From positions 1,922,001 through 1,986,000 of the forward strand of contig NZ_CP063982.1 of assembly GCF_022811525.1 (NCBI RefSeq): a DNA stretch of 64,000 nucleotides, written 5' to 3'. Shown here one piece after another: positions 37,613 to 47,086 of the stretch. The notes under the pieces were generated by a model that was not told the origin of the DNA, did not search any database, and worked only from the letters and a program-made list of their open reading frames with translations. Each line of letters opens with the position of its first letter. The first letter of the stretch is position 1. The position numbers and the translations under genes were made by a program. Source of the DNA: Orrella daihaiensis (GTDB lineage Bacteria > Pseudomonadota > Gammaproteobacteria > Burkholderiales > Burkholderiaceae_B).

Positions 37613-38101
37613 TCACTGCAACCGGTCATCAGACAAAAAATCTGGCAATGTCATGACTGCAATACCCTCTTCAGCGAGCTCCTGACGCTCCTCGGGTGTG
37701 GCGGTACCACGAATCGATCTGGCCTTCGATTCCCCCTCATGCATGGCCCTGGCCTCGCGGGCGAATGCCGCACCGACGTTTTCTGCGCTGTTGACAACCT
37801 CGCGCATCTTGGCAAGCACAGCAGCTTGTAACTTCGCAAGCTCAGCTGCGTGGGTTACGGGCATCGAGACCGATTCGGCGACAACACTCGAGTCCGGTGA
37901 TTGAGCGTGCTCGCTAGACCCAAGCGTACGCGACGAGTTGATGCGTGGCGCAGAAGGCATCTTCTGGATCTGAGCGCTTTGACACATCGGACACGTGATT
38001 AACCCTCGCGCTTTTTGCGCGTCATAATCATCGTGAGAACCAAACCAGCCCTCAAACAAATGGCCGGTGTCACATTGCAGGTTAAAAACTTTTAAGGACA
38101 T
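37613..38101 (-). CDS. DUF1178 family protein
   Basis: A 162-residue soluble protein of unknown function. The N-terminus carries a zinc-ribbon-like set of cysteines (FNLQCDTGHLFEGWF, residue 10, and CPMC at residues 37-40). The Glu/Arg-rich C-terminal half has AMHEGESKARSIRGTATPEER, the conserved end of this family. Convergent with efp; no clear operon partner. Confidence 0.85.
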   Translation of the reverse strand: MSLKVFNLQCDTGHLFEGWFGSHDDYDAQKARGLITCPMCQSAQIQKMPSAPRINSSRTLGSSEHAQSPDSSVVAESVSMPVTHAAELAKLQAAVLAKMREVVNSAENVGAAFAREARAMHEGESKARSIRGTATPEERQELAEEGIAVMTLPDFLSDDRLQ

Positions 38102-38194
38102 ACTGATTAAGTGGGGCTAACACCCTTGATTTCAAGCTCTGCGGCTTCAGGGTTCCAGTATAACGGCCCGAACTTCCATCAAAGACCAAGTTCC

Positions 38195-39874
38195 CTACTT
38201 TCCAAATGAAAGGCGTGGCACAGCCTCTAGCAAGCGTTTGGTCACCGCATGCCGGGGACTATGCAAAACAGACTCAGCCGACCCTACCTCAACAAGTTTG
38301 CCCGCATCCATGATGGCAATGTCGTCAGCAAAATACTCCACCACCCCGAAGTTGTGCGTGATAAACAAATAGGCCATACCTGTTTCCCGCTGCAAATCGT
38401 TGAGCAAGTCCAAGATTTGGGCCTGAACCGACACATCAAGCGCCGAGGTTGGCTCATCCAATATCAATACCTTTGGCTCAACCGCTAAAGCGCGTGCTAT
38501 CGCAATACGCTGGCGCTGACCGCCAGAGAACTCGTGCGGATAACGCGTCCAAGCGTCATTTGGCAGTCCGACGCGATCTAGCAATGAAATCACCCGGGCC
38601 TGTCTTTCGGTTTCAGAGACATCTGGCAGCAGCGCCGCCACCCCTTCCGCCAAAATCTCACCGACCCGCATACGGGGATCGAGTGATGCAAATGGATCCT
38701 GGAATACGATTTGTATCTGGGTGCGCAACCGTTTCAGGTCCGCACCACTGGCAGACAACAGGTTTTGACTGACGAGTCGAACATCACCGCTAAAAACTGC
38801 GGTGCCATCAAGAAGTCGCAACAAAGTTTTAGCCACCGTGGTCTTGCCGCAGCCAGAGCCTCCCAATAGCGCCAAAGTCTGACCCGAGCGCAATTCGAAG
38901 CTCACACCATCAACGATTTGAGCCATGCCAACAAGTCGGCGCAACCACCCTCGCCTGATCGGATATCCCACCTTTAAACCTTCAACCGACAGCACCACGG
39001 GTTGGTCCGACTCAACAGGCAGAGACTGACTACCTTGCCGCTGCTGACCAACTGCCGACAATGGTCGCCCGCGTTTTTCAAAGGTTGGAATTGCATCAAA
39101 GAGCTCACGCGCATAAGGGTGCTTAGGCGACTGAAAAAACTCAGTCGCTGGCGCGGTCTCCACAATCTTTCCGTGACGCATCAAGGCCACCGTATCAGCC
39201 ACCTGATGCACGATTGCCAAATCGTGTGTAATCATGAGCACTGCCATGCCAAACTCTTTCTGAATGTCAGCTAATAACTCAAGGATCTGGGCTTGAACGG
39301 TGACATCAAGGGCTGTGGTCGGCTCATCAGCCACAAGCAGATCGGGCTCGGCTGCCAACGCCATGGCAATCATGATGCGCTGCTTTTGTCCGCCAGAAAA
39401 CTGAAACGGGTAGTGATCAATCCTCGCCTCTGGTTCCGGGATGCCCACGCGGCTAAGCCAATGAATCGCCTTTTCACGAGCACGACTGCCACGAAGATCT
39501 GTGTGGACCTCAATCGTCTCAAGCAGTTGATCCCCAATTCTCATCACCGGGTTCAAGCTTGTACCGGGTTCCTGGAAAATCATGGCAATGCGACCGCCAC
39601 GCACTTGCTGCATCGCCATCTCAGGCAAGGCATTGATATTCTGGCCATCTAGCAACACATCGCCCTGCACGACCTGCAGTGCCTCAGGTAAGAGTCGCAT
39701 GAGTGCCAGCGCCGTCATGCTTTTGCCAGACCCTGACTCGCCCACCAGCGCAAAGGTTTCGCCACGATGCACGCTAATGGCCAGCTGCTCGACAGCAAAC
39801 TTGAACTGCTCATCATGATCGATGGCAATCGACAAGTCTTTTACATCCAACACCAGATCTTTGCTTGCTGCCAT
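38195..39874 (-). CDS. Oligopeptide-type ABC transporter ATPase with two nucleotide-binding domains (YejF-like)
   Basis: Fused ATPase of 559 residues that drives import by the adjacent permeases. NBD1 (10-265) has GESGSGKS, FSGGQKQR and LLVADEPTTALD. NBD2 (295-550) has GGSGCGKT, FSGGQRQR and LILDEPTSALD. Each NBD is followed by an oligopeptide/dipeptide-type C-terminal extension (HPYARELFDA; HAVTKRLLEA). The start overlaps the stop of the upstream permease gene by one base (TGATG), so the two are translationally coupled. Confidence 0.93.
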   Translation of the reverse strand: MAASKDLVLDVKDLSIAIDHDEQFKFAVEQLAISVHRGETFALVGESGSGKSMTALALMRLLPEALQVVQGDVLLDGQNINALPEMAMQQVRGGRIAMIFQEPGTSLNPVMRIGDQLLETIEVHTDLRGSRAREKAIHWLSRVGIPEPEARIDHYPFQFSGGQKQRIMIAMALAAEPDLLVADEPTTALDVTVQAQILELLADIQKEFGMAVLMITHDLAIVHQVADTVALMRHGKIVETAPATEFFQSPKHPYARELFDAIPTFEKRGRPLSAVGQQRQGSQSLPVESDQPVVLSVEGLKVGYPIRRGWLRRLVGMAQIVDGVSFELRSGQTLALLGGSGCGKTTVAKTLLRLLDGTAVFSGDVRLVSQNLLSASGADLKRLRTQIQIVFQDPFASLDPRMRVGEILAEGVAALLPDVSETERQARVISLLDRVGLPNDAWTRYPHEFSGGQRQRIAIARALAVEPKVLILDEPTSALDVSVQAQILDLLNDLQRETGMAYLFITHNFGVVEYFADDIAIMDAGKLVEVGSAESVLHSPRHAVTKRLLEAVPRLSFGK

Positions 39875-41364
39875 CAGGTGCTCCCTTTGTTCAACATCGC
39901 CAACAGGCGGCTGCGGCGCGCCGGACGGAAACTCTGGCTGCGCGGATCAAAGGCATCACGAACCCCGTCAGCAAAGAGATTGGCAGACAACACCAACGCC
40001 AACATGAACACAAAAGCAGCCAAGAGATTCCACCAGATCATTGGATCGCGTGACATTTCCAAGCGAGAATTGTCAATCATGGTGCCAAACGAATTCATGG
40101 TGGGGTCCACACCAATGCCTAGGTATGAAAGCACCGCTTCGTATAGAACCAAAGAAGAGAACTCAAGCACCACGGTGATCAGCACGATATGCATCACATT
40201 GGGCAACAGATGACGCACCATCACGGCAAAGTGCGAGATGCCGAAAGCACGAGCTGCCTGCACGTATTCAAGCTCACGCAGCTTTAAGGCTTCGGCACGC
40301 AACAGGCGGCAAAGACCGGCCCAGCCAGTTAATCCCAGAATCATGCACAGCAAAAACAAGCGCAAGTCAGCACGCTCAGCCGAGGTTGGAAACAGATCCG
40401 GATGCGTGTCAATGTAGACCTGCATCATGAGCACGGCAGCGGCAATCAAAAGAACACCCGGAATCGCCGTTAGTGTGGTGTAGATGTACTGAATAACGTC
40501 ATCCACCCAGCCTTTGAAGTAACCGGCTGCAATCCCGAAAAATAGCGCTGGTGGCAGCATTGCCACGGTCGTCAACGTACCAATGACCCAGGCTGTGCGA
40601 ACGCTTTTTAGCGCCCGCCAAAGCACATCATTACCGGTTTGATCGGTACCCATGACGTGGTAGCCTGTGGCCAGCCCAAACACCACGCCTAGTACCAGAC
40701 ACATCGCCAAGGCAGTCATGAACATGGCTCGCCATGGAATATCAGTCTGACCACGACAGACATCCAGAGCGACCATCGACCACGAGGCGTGTATCTCACG
40801 TTTTCTGCGTGACCGGGCAATCAGTGCCACCACGACACTCATTAAAACCAGAGCCACACCCAAGCCGCCAGCAAGCCCAAGGCTTGCACGTTGGCTAACA
40901 TCCGCCAACCATTGTGCTTCGGGGTCATCTAAATGCGCCCCGCCAAACCGTAACCGCGGGAAGTCACGGTAGGGCTCGCCGCCCTCTTGCAGCATGGTTT
41001 CCTTGGTGAACTGGCGGTAAGCCAAAGGAGATGAATAGGTCTTTTCTTGATGGGTTAGAGCCGTGTCATCCAGCAAAGTGTCCAATAAGGACACCACTTT
41101 CGGTGAATAAACCACTGGGGCATTGGGCGGCGCATCTGGCGCTGATGGCAAACGAGGCTGAAAATGTACCGAGTCAAGCAAACCCACCACCACAAAAAAT
41201 AGCAACACCACGGCCGAGCTCATGGCTGGAGTACTACGAGCCACTCGCGCCCAAGTGGCGCGTGCAGTCTCTGATCGGCTCACACGCCACGCGTAAAAGA
41301 TAACAGCGGCCACCATGGCAAACAGCGCAATATCAGTCCACAGAAACACGAAGTTCGGCATCAT
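39874..41364 (-). CDS. ABC transporter permease, YejE/OppC-like, with enlarged N-terminal region
   Basis: The 496-residue permease is much longer than the roughly 340-residue YejE. The C-terminal 280 residues hold the BPD_transp_1 domain with the EAA-like loop LRELEYVQAARAFGISHFAVMVRHLLPN. The first 215 residues add two or three extra helices (about 10-28, 48-66 and 165-190) and an extra-cytoplasmic stretch. The start ATG overlaps the previous stop (ATGA). Substrate unknown; peptide-like compounds are likely. Confidence 0.9.
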   Translation of the reverse strand: MMPNFVFLWTDIALFAMVAAVIFYAWRVSRSETARATWARVARSTPAMSSAVVLLFFVVVGLLDSVHFQPRLPSAPDAPPNAPVVYSPKVVSLLDTLLDDTALTHQEKTYSSPLAYRQFTKETMLQEGGEPYRDFPRLRFGGAHLDDPEAQWLADVSQRASLGLAGGLGVALVLMSVVVALIARSRRKREIHASWSMVALDVCRGQTDIPWRAMFMTALAMCLVLGVVFGLATGYHVMGTDQTGNDVLWRALKSVRTAWVIGTLTTVAMLPPALFFGIAAGYFKGWVDDVIQYIYTTLTAIPGVLLIAAAVLMMQVYIDTHPDLFPTSAERADLRLFLLCMILGLTGWAGLCRLLRAEALKLRELEYVQAARAFGISHFAVMVRHLLPNVMHIVLITVVLEFSSLVLYEAVLSYLGIGVDPTMNSFGTMIDNSRLEMSRDPMIWWNLLAAFVFMLALVLSANLFADGVRDAFDPRSQSFRPARRSRLLAMLNKGST

Positions 41365-42338
41365 TCAAACCTCACGCGTGGATCAGCCAGGGTGTAAGAG
41401 ATGTCGGCCAGAATCAGGCCGACAATGTAGAGCGACGCCCCCAGAAACACCATGGCTCTGACCACCGAGAAATCCTGTCCATTGATGGCGTCAATGGTGT
41501 AGCTCCCCAAACCTGGAATACCAAAGAACGATTCGGCAATCAGGCTGCCCATAAAAAGTAGTGGCAAAGCAGAAACCGTACCCGTCAAAATCGGCAACAT
41601 GGCGTTTCGCAACACGTGTTTAAACAGAACTACCCGTTCACCGAGCCCTTTGGCACGTGCCGTGCGAACATAATCCTTGCTGATCTCTTCCAGAAACAGA
41701 CTGCGATAAAAACGCGCTTCAGGCCCCAAGCGCGAAATGATCGCCACAAGCACCGGCAAGGCCAAAAACTTCACCATGTCTAGCCCACCGATGTAGCCCG
41801 AGTAAGGCACCAAGCGCAAAACCTTGGCAAACAGCCACTGCCCGGCGATGATGTAAAAAAGTCCCGAGATCGAGAGCATCAATACGCACAACACCACTCC
41901 CCAGAAATCGAGCGGCGTGGTTCTAAAAAACACCAACAAAAGCGCAAACGAGATGCTCGCCAATATCCCAAGCACAAAGCTCGGTATAGCTAACGCCAGA
42001 CTTGGCCCCATGCGCTCACGAATTTCCCAGCCAATGTCACGACCACTGTCTGACAACCCAAAATCAAACGTCAAAAGCGGCACCGACCGCTCATAGAAAA
42101 TCGTGTCAGTAAACTTCTCTGCGCCAGCGGCTTGAGCGTTAATCCAAAGCGGCTTGTCGTAGCCGCGTTCAGCTTTCCATTTCTCGATCGCATCAGCACT
42201 CACGCGCTGGCCACCGATAGCAAGCCTTGCCATATCGTCTGGCGTATTGACCGCAAAAAAGAGCACAAAAGTCAAAAGATTCACGCCAATCAGGATCATG
42301 ACGCCATACATCAAGCGCCGCACGATATAGCCTGTCAT
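41361..42338 (-). CDS. ABC transporter permease, YejB/OppB-like
   Basis: The 325-residue permease starts MTGYIVRRLMYGVMILIGVNLLTF, the canonical OppB-type first helix. Its EAA loop DYVRTARAKGLGERVVLFKHVLRNAMLP lies around residues 205-235. Start chosen at ATG 42338, which overlaps the stop of the binding-protein gene (ATGA); a longer frame to 42479 merely overlaps that gene. The periplasmic loop (residues 40-100) fits YejB. Confidence 0.93.
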   Translation of the reverse strand: MTGYIVRRLMYGVMILIGVNLLTFVLFFAVNTPDDMARLAIGGQRVSADAIEKWKAERGYDKPLWINAQAAGAEKFTDTIFYERSVPLLTFDFGLSDSGRDIGWEIRERMGPSLALAIPSFVLGILASISFALLLVFFRTTPLDFWGVVLCVLMLSISGLFYIIAGQWLFAKVLRLVPYSGYIGGLDMVKFLALPVLVAIISRLGPEARFYRSLFLEEISKDYVRTARAKGLGERVVLFKHVLRNAMLPILTGTVSALPLLFMGSLIAESFFGIPGLGSYTIDAINGQDFSVVRAMVFLGASLYIVGLILADISYTLADPRVRFE

Positions 42339-44575
42339 CGCGAGCCTCCTTGGCCGTTGGCCTTCAGTGGCAAGGCGGTGCGCTGCTGCTGCAGCTTGAC
42401 CATGCGCCAGGCCGGCCAGACCACGAGCACCAACACCACGGCCAAGACCACCAGTGGCCACCAAACTGGCCGATTCCATTGGGCGATCTTCTGAGTCCTT
42501 ACTTCGCTGTCGATACGCAGGTATTGCAAACTGTTACGAACCATCTGTGAGGGCTTGGCGTTATGCACCCATTGCTGAAAAGCGCCAGCTGATTTAGGAA
42601 AAAACCCAAACATCCACGGTGCATCATGCTGCACGATCTTGATCATCTGATCGATAATGGCCGCCTTCTCGGGTCCGTCAGGCAGGTCTCGCATTTTTTC
42701 AAATAGGGCATCATATTCAGGATTGCTGTAGTTGGCCGCATTCTCGCCACCCTTGCCTGCCTTGACCTGTTTGCCATAGAGCAAGAACAGAAAGTTCTCG
42801 GCATCAGGATAGTCGGCGATCCAGCCCCACATGAACATCTGCGCCACGCCGCGCGACATTTTTTCCTGGAAGCGGTTGTAGTCGGTGGCGCGAATATCGA
42901 GCTGGATGCCTAGCTTGCCGACCTGCCGGCGCATCCAGTCAAGCGTGGGGCTTGATGCATTGGCACCAGCTGCTGAATCAAAATACAGCACCAGCGGCTG
43001 CCCGGTCACCTCATCTCGGCCGTTCGGATAGCCCGCTTGCGCCAGCAATTGCCGGGCGTAATCCAGTGACTTGCGCCGGGCCTTGCCATCGACGACGTCA
43101 TAAATGCTTCGATTAATGCCCTCTGGTGCCTCCTGGTAGCCCAGAATGCCTGGTGGCACTGGCCCATAAGCTGGTTGTGCTTGACCTTGACGGAAGATAG
43201 CGATGAACTCTTCCCAGTTAAACGCAATGGTCAATGCCTGACGTAACTTGCGGTTTTTCTCCTGCTGTTCAGGCGTATCGCCTTTACCGACAACAGGATC
43301 AAGCCAATTAAAGCCCAGATAAAAGATAGAGGCTTCTACGGTGCTAGGCAGCTGTATGCCGCGCTCAGCGTAAAGCGCAGCTTTTTCAGAAGAGTCGCCA
43401 GCTGCCACCAGCATCGCAACGCCTATATCGCCCCGATTGGACTCGGGCAAATCGTAGTAGCCCTGCATGAACTTACCCTGCAACGGTATTGACTCTTTCT
43501 CGATACTAAAAACCATGCGATCCACAAACGGCGTCATCTTGCCACAGTCCTCAAGCAGTCCTGCCTCCCGATCGCCCGGCTCACCTTCGCAAGGGTAAGG
43601 TTCACCTCGGAAATTCGGATTGCGTGCGAGTACATGGCGCCGGTTTTGCAGGGACTCGACCATCATGAAAGGCCCGGTACCCACCGGCCAGGTATTGAGC
43701 GACAAGCTGTTGGTGGCCATGCCTGGCTGACTATAGAAGCGATCGGCCTCCCAAGGCACCGGGGCGGTAAAGGTCATCGACAGCCAATACTTGAACTGCG
43801 GGTAGCTACCTTTGACGCGAATACGCAAGGAGTGATCATCAACTGCTTGAACGCCATCAAACGCATATTCACGCAGGTCAAGCCATGGCAAATTGTTTCC
43901 ATCGCCTGCCTCACGCAGTTTGGCATCCTCAGTCTTTAACTGCTCGCCATACTCGGCAAACCCCACCACATGCTGCGCCAGTGTTGAATAAATTGGCGAG
44001 GCCACACGCGGACTCGCCAAGCGTCTGAACGCATAGACATAATCGTGGGCAGTCAGCTCGCGGGTACCGGTTTGAGCAAAGTCGGTAATGGCATAACGAT
44101 CTTCGAGCGCACCGGGAGCTAGCGGATAGTACGTGTACTGGCCATCAGGCTTTTTGGCGAATGCCGGATGCGGCTGAAACAAAATACCTGGACGCAACTT
44201 GATCTCATGAATACTCTCGTGCACCAAATCAGGCGCAACCGTATCAGGCAAGACATTGCCATTGGCGTCAAGCAATATTGGCTGGGCTACTTGCGCTGCC
44301 GCTCGTGCTATCAGCTCGTAAGGCCGTTTCAAATAGTGATAGCCATAGAGCGGCTCATAAATGTTGTAAGTGTAAGGCGTTTCATCACTGGAGTACGACT
44401 TGGCTGGGTCTAGGTAGCGTGGCGAGCGCTGGGTAAAGGCAGTGTATAGTGTGTTGTCTGCCTCAGCACCGGCCTGATAAGGACTGTTAATCGGATCAGT
44501 GACCAGATCGCAGCCAGCCAGCAGCAAGGCAAGCCCTGCCGCTAGCACGGATCGATACAAGCATCCCAACGTCAT
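42335..44575 (-). CDS. Large substrate-binding lipoprotein (SBP_bac_5) with predicted C-terminal membrane anchor
   Basis: Substrate-binding component of 746 residues in the oligopeptide/nickel class. The N-terminus has a signal peptide and lipobox LLAGC (Cys22). The SBP_bac_5 body spans about 60-690 (for example GPFMMVESLQNRRHVLARNPNF). Unusually, residues about 712-735 form a hydrophobic helix (WWPLVVLAVVLVLVVWPAW) followed by a basic tail, so the protein may be anchored at both ends. ATG 44575 overlaps the stop of the nuclease gene (ATGA). Confidence 0.9.
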   Translation of the reverse strand: MTLGCLYRSVLAAGLALLLAGCDLVTDPINSPYQAGAEADNTLYTAFTQRSPRYLDPAKSYSSDETPYTYNIYEPLYGYHYLKRPYELIARAAAQVAQPILLDANGNVLPDTVAPDLVHESIHEIKLRPGILFQPHPAFAKKPDGQYTYYPLAPGALEDRYAITDFAQTGTRELTAHDYVYAFRRLASPRVASPIYSTLAQHVVGFAEYGEQLKTEDAKLREAGDGNNLPWLDLREYAFDGVQAVDDHSLRIRVKGSYPQFKYWLSMTFTAPVPWEADRFYSQPGMATNSLSLNTWPVGTGPFMMVESLQNRRHVLARNPNFRGEPYPCEGEPGDREAGLLEDCGKMTPFVDRMVFSIEKESIPLQGKFMQGYYDLPESNRGDIGVAMLVAAGDSSEKAALYAERGIQLPSTVEASIFYLGFNWLDPVVGKGDTPEQQEKNRKLRQALTIAFNWEEFIAIFRQGQAQPAYGPVPPGILGYQEAPEGINRSIYDVVDGKARRKSLDYARQLLAQAGYPNGRDEVTGQPLVLYFDSAAGANASSPTLDWMRRQVGKLGIQLDIRATDYNRFQEKMSRGVAQMFMWGWIADYPDAENFLFLLYGKQVKAGKGGENAANYSNPEYDALFEKMRDLPDGPEKAAIIDQMIKIVQHDAPWMFGFFPKSAGAFQQWVHNAKPSQMVRNSLQYLRIDSEVRTQKIAQWNRPVWWPLVVLAVVLVLVVWPAWRMVKLQQQRTALPLKANGQGGSR

Positions 44576-45144
44576 TTGCCGCACTGCCCTTGCCTCCAGC
44601 AGTCGTAGCGCCACACCCAGGGCGGCACAGGATTGGGCTCAACCCAAAGACCTCGCTTATTGGCTTTGGCATCGTCTTGCAACGTCAAAAGCCTGCGATC
44701 GCGCAGATATTTGTCTTTTCCTTGACGGTTGGCCCACGCAAGCCCCGCATAGACCAACAATTGATTCACTGTGATCTCGCCCATCAATACATCACAAATA
44801 TGTCGACCATAACGGTCCTCTTCAAAACATTCCAGCTCCACTTGCTTACCGGCAACCTCGTTGGCTAGAAACCGCCGTGACGCTTCACCGTAGGGTTGGC
44901 CAGGCCGCTTGCTACCACTACCTGTTTCTGGTGCATCGATGCTCGCCAGGCGAATCCGATAGTTCTCTGAACCATCACGTACCGTGATCGTGTCACCGTC
45001 GGCGACTTTGACCACTTTGCCATTAATTTGGTAAGCCAATACCAGTTCAGGGGTGGCAAAAAACAACGCGGCCATGACAGACAACGCTAGCGTTCGCGCC
45101 ACCCCATCAATTACCCCAATGACCTGACTGTGTTGAATTTTCAT
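44572..45144 (-). CDS. Secreted staphylococcal-nuclease-like (SNase) protein
   Basis: A 190-residue SNase-fold protein with an N-terminal hydrophobic signal (residues about 14-38). Active-site segments are present: VADGDTITV, IRLASIDAPE and EEDRYGRHIC, giving the Asp, Arg and Arg of the fold. Two cysteines occur near the C-terminus (YDCWRQGQC). It is the first gene of the ABC operon and its stop overlaps the binding-protein start. Start set at ATG 45144; a GTG at 45153 is possible. Confidence 0.88.
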   Translation of the reverse strand: MKIQHSQVIGVIDGVARTLALSVMAALFFATPELVLAYQINGKVVKVADGDTITVRDGSENYRIRLASIDAPETGSGSKRPGQPYGEASRRFLANEVAGKQVELECFEEDRYGRHICDVLMGEITVNQLLVYAGLAWANRQGKDKYLRDRRLLTLQDDAKANKRGLWVEPNPVPPWVWRYDCWRQGQCGK

Positions 45145-45434
45145 ATGGTTCACAAACCCAACCAGCAGCTAGCAAACACCTTGCCGATTGGAGATGATTT
45201 TTGTTTGCTCCCAAGGTTACCGCAAACTGTCCGTCGTTGACCGTGATGCCACCGCACAGTACGGGAAAAGCCTAGGGAGCCTGTTTTTATCCCACACCAT
45301 TTGAACAGCCTATGTCCACAAAGTTCACGCCAGAGATCGTGAATCGCACCCCAGACTGCCTTCACACATGCTTAAATCAGGGCTGTTTTATTCAAAACCG
45401 CGATCACAGACCCAACGCACCCGTCTCAACACCC
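45145..45434. other. Divergent intergenic region between the nuclease operon and the hydroxyacid dehydrogenase
   Basis: About 290 bp without a supported gene. A frame reaching upstream from the dehydrogenase to 45312 has no homology-like content. It should contain two outward promoters, but I see no convincing hexamers. Confidence 0.4.
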
Positions 45435-46382
45435 ATGAAACTCGTATTTCTTGACAGCGACACCCTGCCACACCCGATCAGCCGCCCAGACTGGATCACC
45501 GAGTGGATTAACTGCCCGGCAACCGAACAAACCACCGAGGCGGTGGTCAAAGCCTTGGGCGATGCCCAGATCTGCATCACCAACAAAATCCGCATCACCC
45601 CCGCCATTCTGGCGCGATGCCCCAAGCTTAAGTTTGTCTGCGTGGCAGCAACGGGCTATGACTGCGTGGACTTACAGGCCTGCCGCGAACATGGTGTAGT
45701 TGTCAGCAATGTGCCAGGCTACTCCAAGCAAAGCGTGGCCGAATGCGTCATCGCCAGTATCTTCGCATTAAGACGGAACTTGATGACCTACGCCCGCATC
45801 GGCCCCGAGTCCTGGCCGGATTCGGCGCACTTTTGTGTTCACGACAGACCGATTCTGGACATCGCCGGTGCCACGCTCGGCATCGTCGGTCAAGGTGCCA
45901 TTGGCGGCGAAGTCGCCAGACTCGCCCAAGCACTTGGCATGCAGGTGCTTTTTGCCGAACATCGTGGCAAAACCGAAGTTCGCAGCGGGTACACCCGATT
46001 TGAAACGGTGATTGCCCAGTCTGATGTCATTACTTTGCACTGCCCGTTAACACCGGCTACGCAAGGGCTGATTGGCCAGGCTGAAATCGCCCACATGAAA
46101 CCTGGCGCGCTGCTCGTGAATACCGCTCGTGGCCCCCTGGTCAACGAAGATGCAGTCATTGATGGCCTTGAAACTGGCCACTTAGGGGGTGCGGTACTTG
46201 ATGTGCTCGTCAAAGAGCCACCAACCGGCAACGAGCCCTTGCTCAAACTCAAGCACCCCAACCTCATCATCACACCCCACATCGCCTGGGCAGCCACTGA
46301 TGGCCAAAGCCGTCTGGTGCAGGGCCTAGAGCAAAATTTACAGGCATTTCATGCGGGCCAGCCAATCAACGTGGTGAATTGA
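45435..46382 (+). CDS. D-2-hydroxyacid dehydrogenase (hydroxypyruvate/glycerate-type)
   Basis: NAD(P)-dependent reductase of 315 residues. The nucleotide-binding motif is GIVGQGAIGGEVARLA. Catalytic residues are Arg in VNTARGPLV, Glu in VLVKEPP, and His in TPHIAWA. The last segment, with AWA, is typical of HprA-like glycerate dehydrogenases. Start taken at ATG 45435 (MKLVFLDSDTLP). The exact substrate (hydroxypyruvate, glyoxylate or another 2-oxoacid) cannot be read from the sequence. Confidence 0.9.
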   Translation: MKLVFLDSDTLPHPISRPDWITEWINCPATEQTTEAVVKALGDAQICITNKIRITPAILARCPKLKFVCVAATGYDCVDLQACREHGVVVSNVPGYSKQSVAECVIASIFALRRNLMTYARIGPESWPDSAHFCVHDRPILDIAGATLGIVGQGAIGGEVARLAQALGMQVLFAEHRGKTEVRSGYTRFETVIAQSDVITLHCPLTPATQGLIGQAEIAHMKPGALLVNTARGPLVNEDAVIDGLETGHLGGAVLDVLVKEPPTGNEPLLKLKHPNLIITPHIAWAATDGQSRLVQGLEQNLQAFHAGQPINVVN

Positions 46383-46515
46383 AATCAGACTCGCGTCTAC
46401 CCGAACAATCTGCGGAAAAACCGTCTTTGACGCAAAAAATTGTCGTATGCTTTGTGAATAAAATTTGACTTAACAGCAGCTGCAAATCAACAGGTCATCA
46501 GAGAGGATTCGGCGC

Positions 46516-47079
46516 ATGCACACCATCAACATACAAGGATTGGCAGACTGGAAACAATCATTTGCTGGCCTTGGCGAGCGCTTGGCTTTAATTGGCAACG
46601 TCAGCAGAAAACTTCTGTCAGGCCTAACCCTAGGGTTCGCTTGCTTATCGGCCCACGCCATCGAAGTCGGCGACACACTCATCATCGACAACTTGAAAAC
46701 CATAGACGGTCAAACCATCACGCGCGAGAGCCTGGCAGGCAAGCACGTCATCGTTCAAGTCTGGGCCACCTGGTGCCCGTTCTGTCACCGGCAAAACATC
46801 AATCTCATCGAACTCGCTAACAAAACCGAAGGCATGCCCATGCAGATCATTGCCTTGTCAATCGATCGCAAACCTGCCGATGTTCCACCTTACGTCGAAA
46901 AGCACGGGCTAAATTTCCCCGTGGCCATGATGACGCCAGAGCTTGATAAAGCAATCGGCAAGCGCCAAGGCATCCCCGAACTCTATGTCGTTGACCCTTC
47001 AGGCAAGGTCGTACAGAAAGACTATGGTGAGATGATCGACCTTGACGTCTGGGATCTGGCTGATTACGCCAAACGCTAG
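46516..47079 (+). CDS. Periplasmic TlpA/thioredoxin-like protein (SoxW-like)
   Basis: The 187-residue protein has an N-terminal basic-hydrophobic signal or anchor (residues 28-48, ending SAHA), then a TlpA/AhpC-type thioredoxin fold with the redox motif WATWCPFC. The cis-Pro segment is GIPELYVVDP. It lies at the edge of the sox island, convergent with the metallo-hydrolase gene. The setting suggests a role like SoxW in keeping SoxY or cytochrome cysteines reduced. A general cytochrome-maturation thioredoxin is the alternative. Confidence 0.85.
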   Translation: MHTINIQGLADWKQSFAGLGERLALIGNVSRKLLSGLTLGFACLSAHAIEVGDTLIIDNLKTIDGQTITRESLAGKHVIVQVWATWCPFCHRQNINLIELANKTEGMPMQIIALSIDRKPADVPPYVEKHGLNFPVAMMTPELDKAIGKRQGIPELYVVDPSGKVVQKDYGEMIDLDVWDLADYAKR

Positions 47080-47086
47080 TAAATTT

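Noticed and set aside
42339..42479. N-terminal extension of the YejB-like permease
   Set aside because: It overlaps the 3' end of the binding-protein gene in another frame; the ATGA junction at 42335-42338 and the canonical OppB start give the true start.
46471..46484. FNR-like TTGACTTAACAGCA before the TlpA-like gene
   Set aside because: Only the left half-site fits; the right half (CAGCA) does not match ATCAA.
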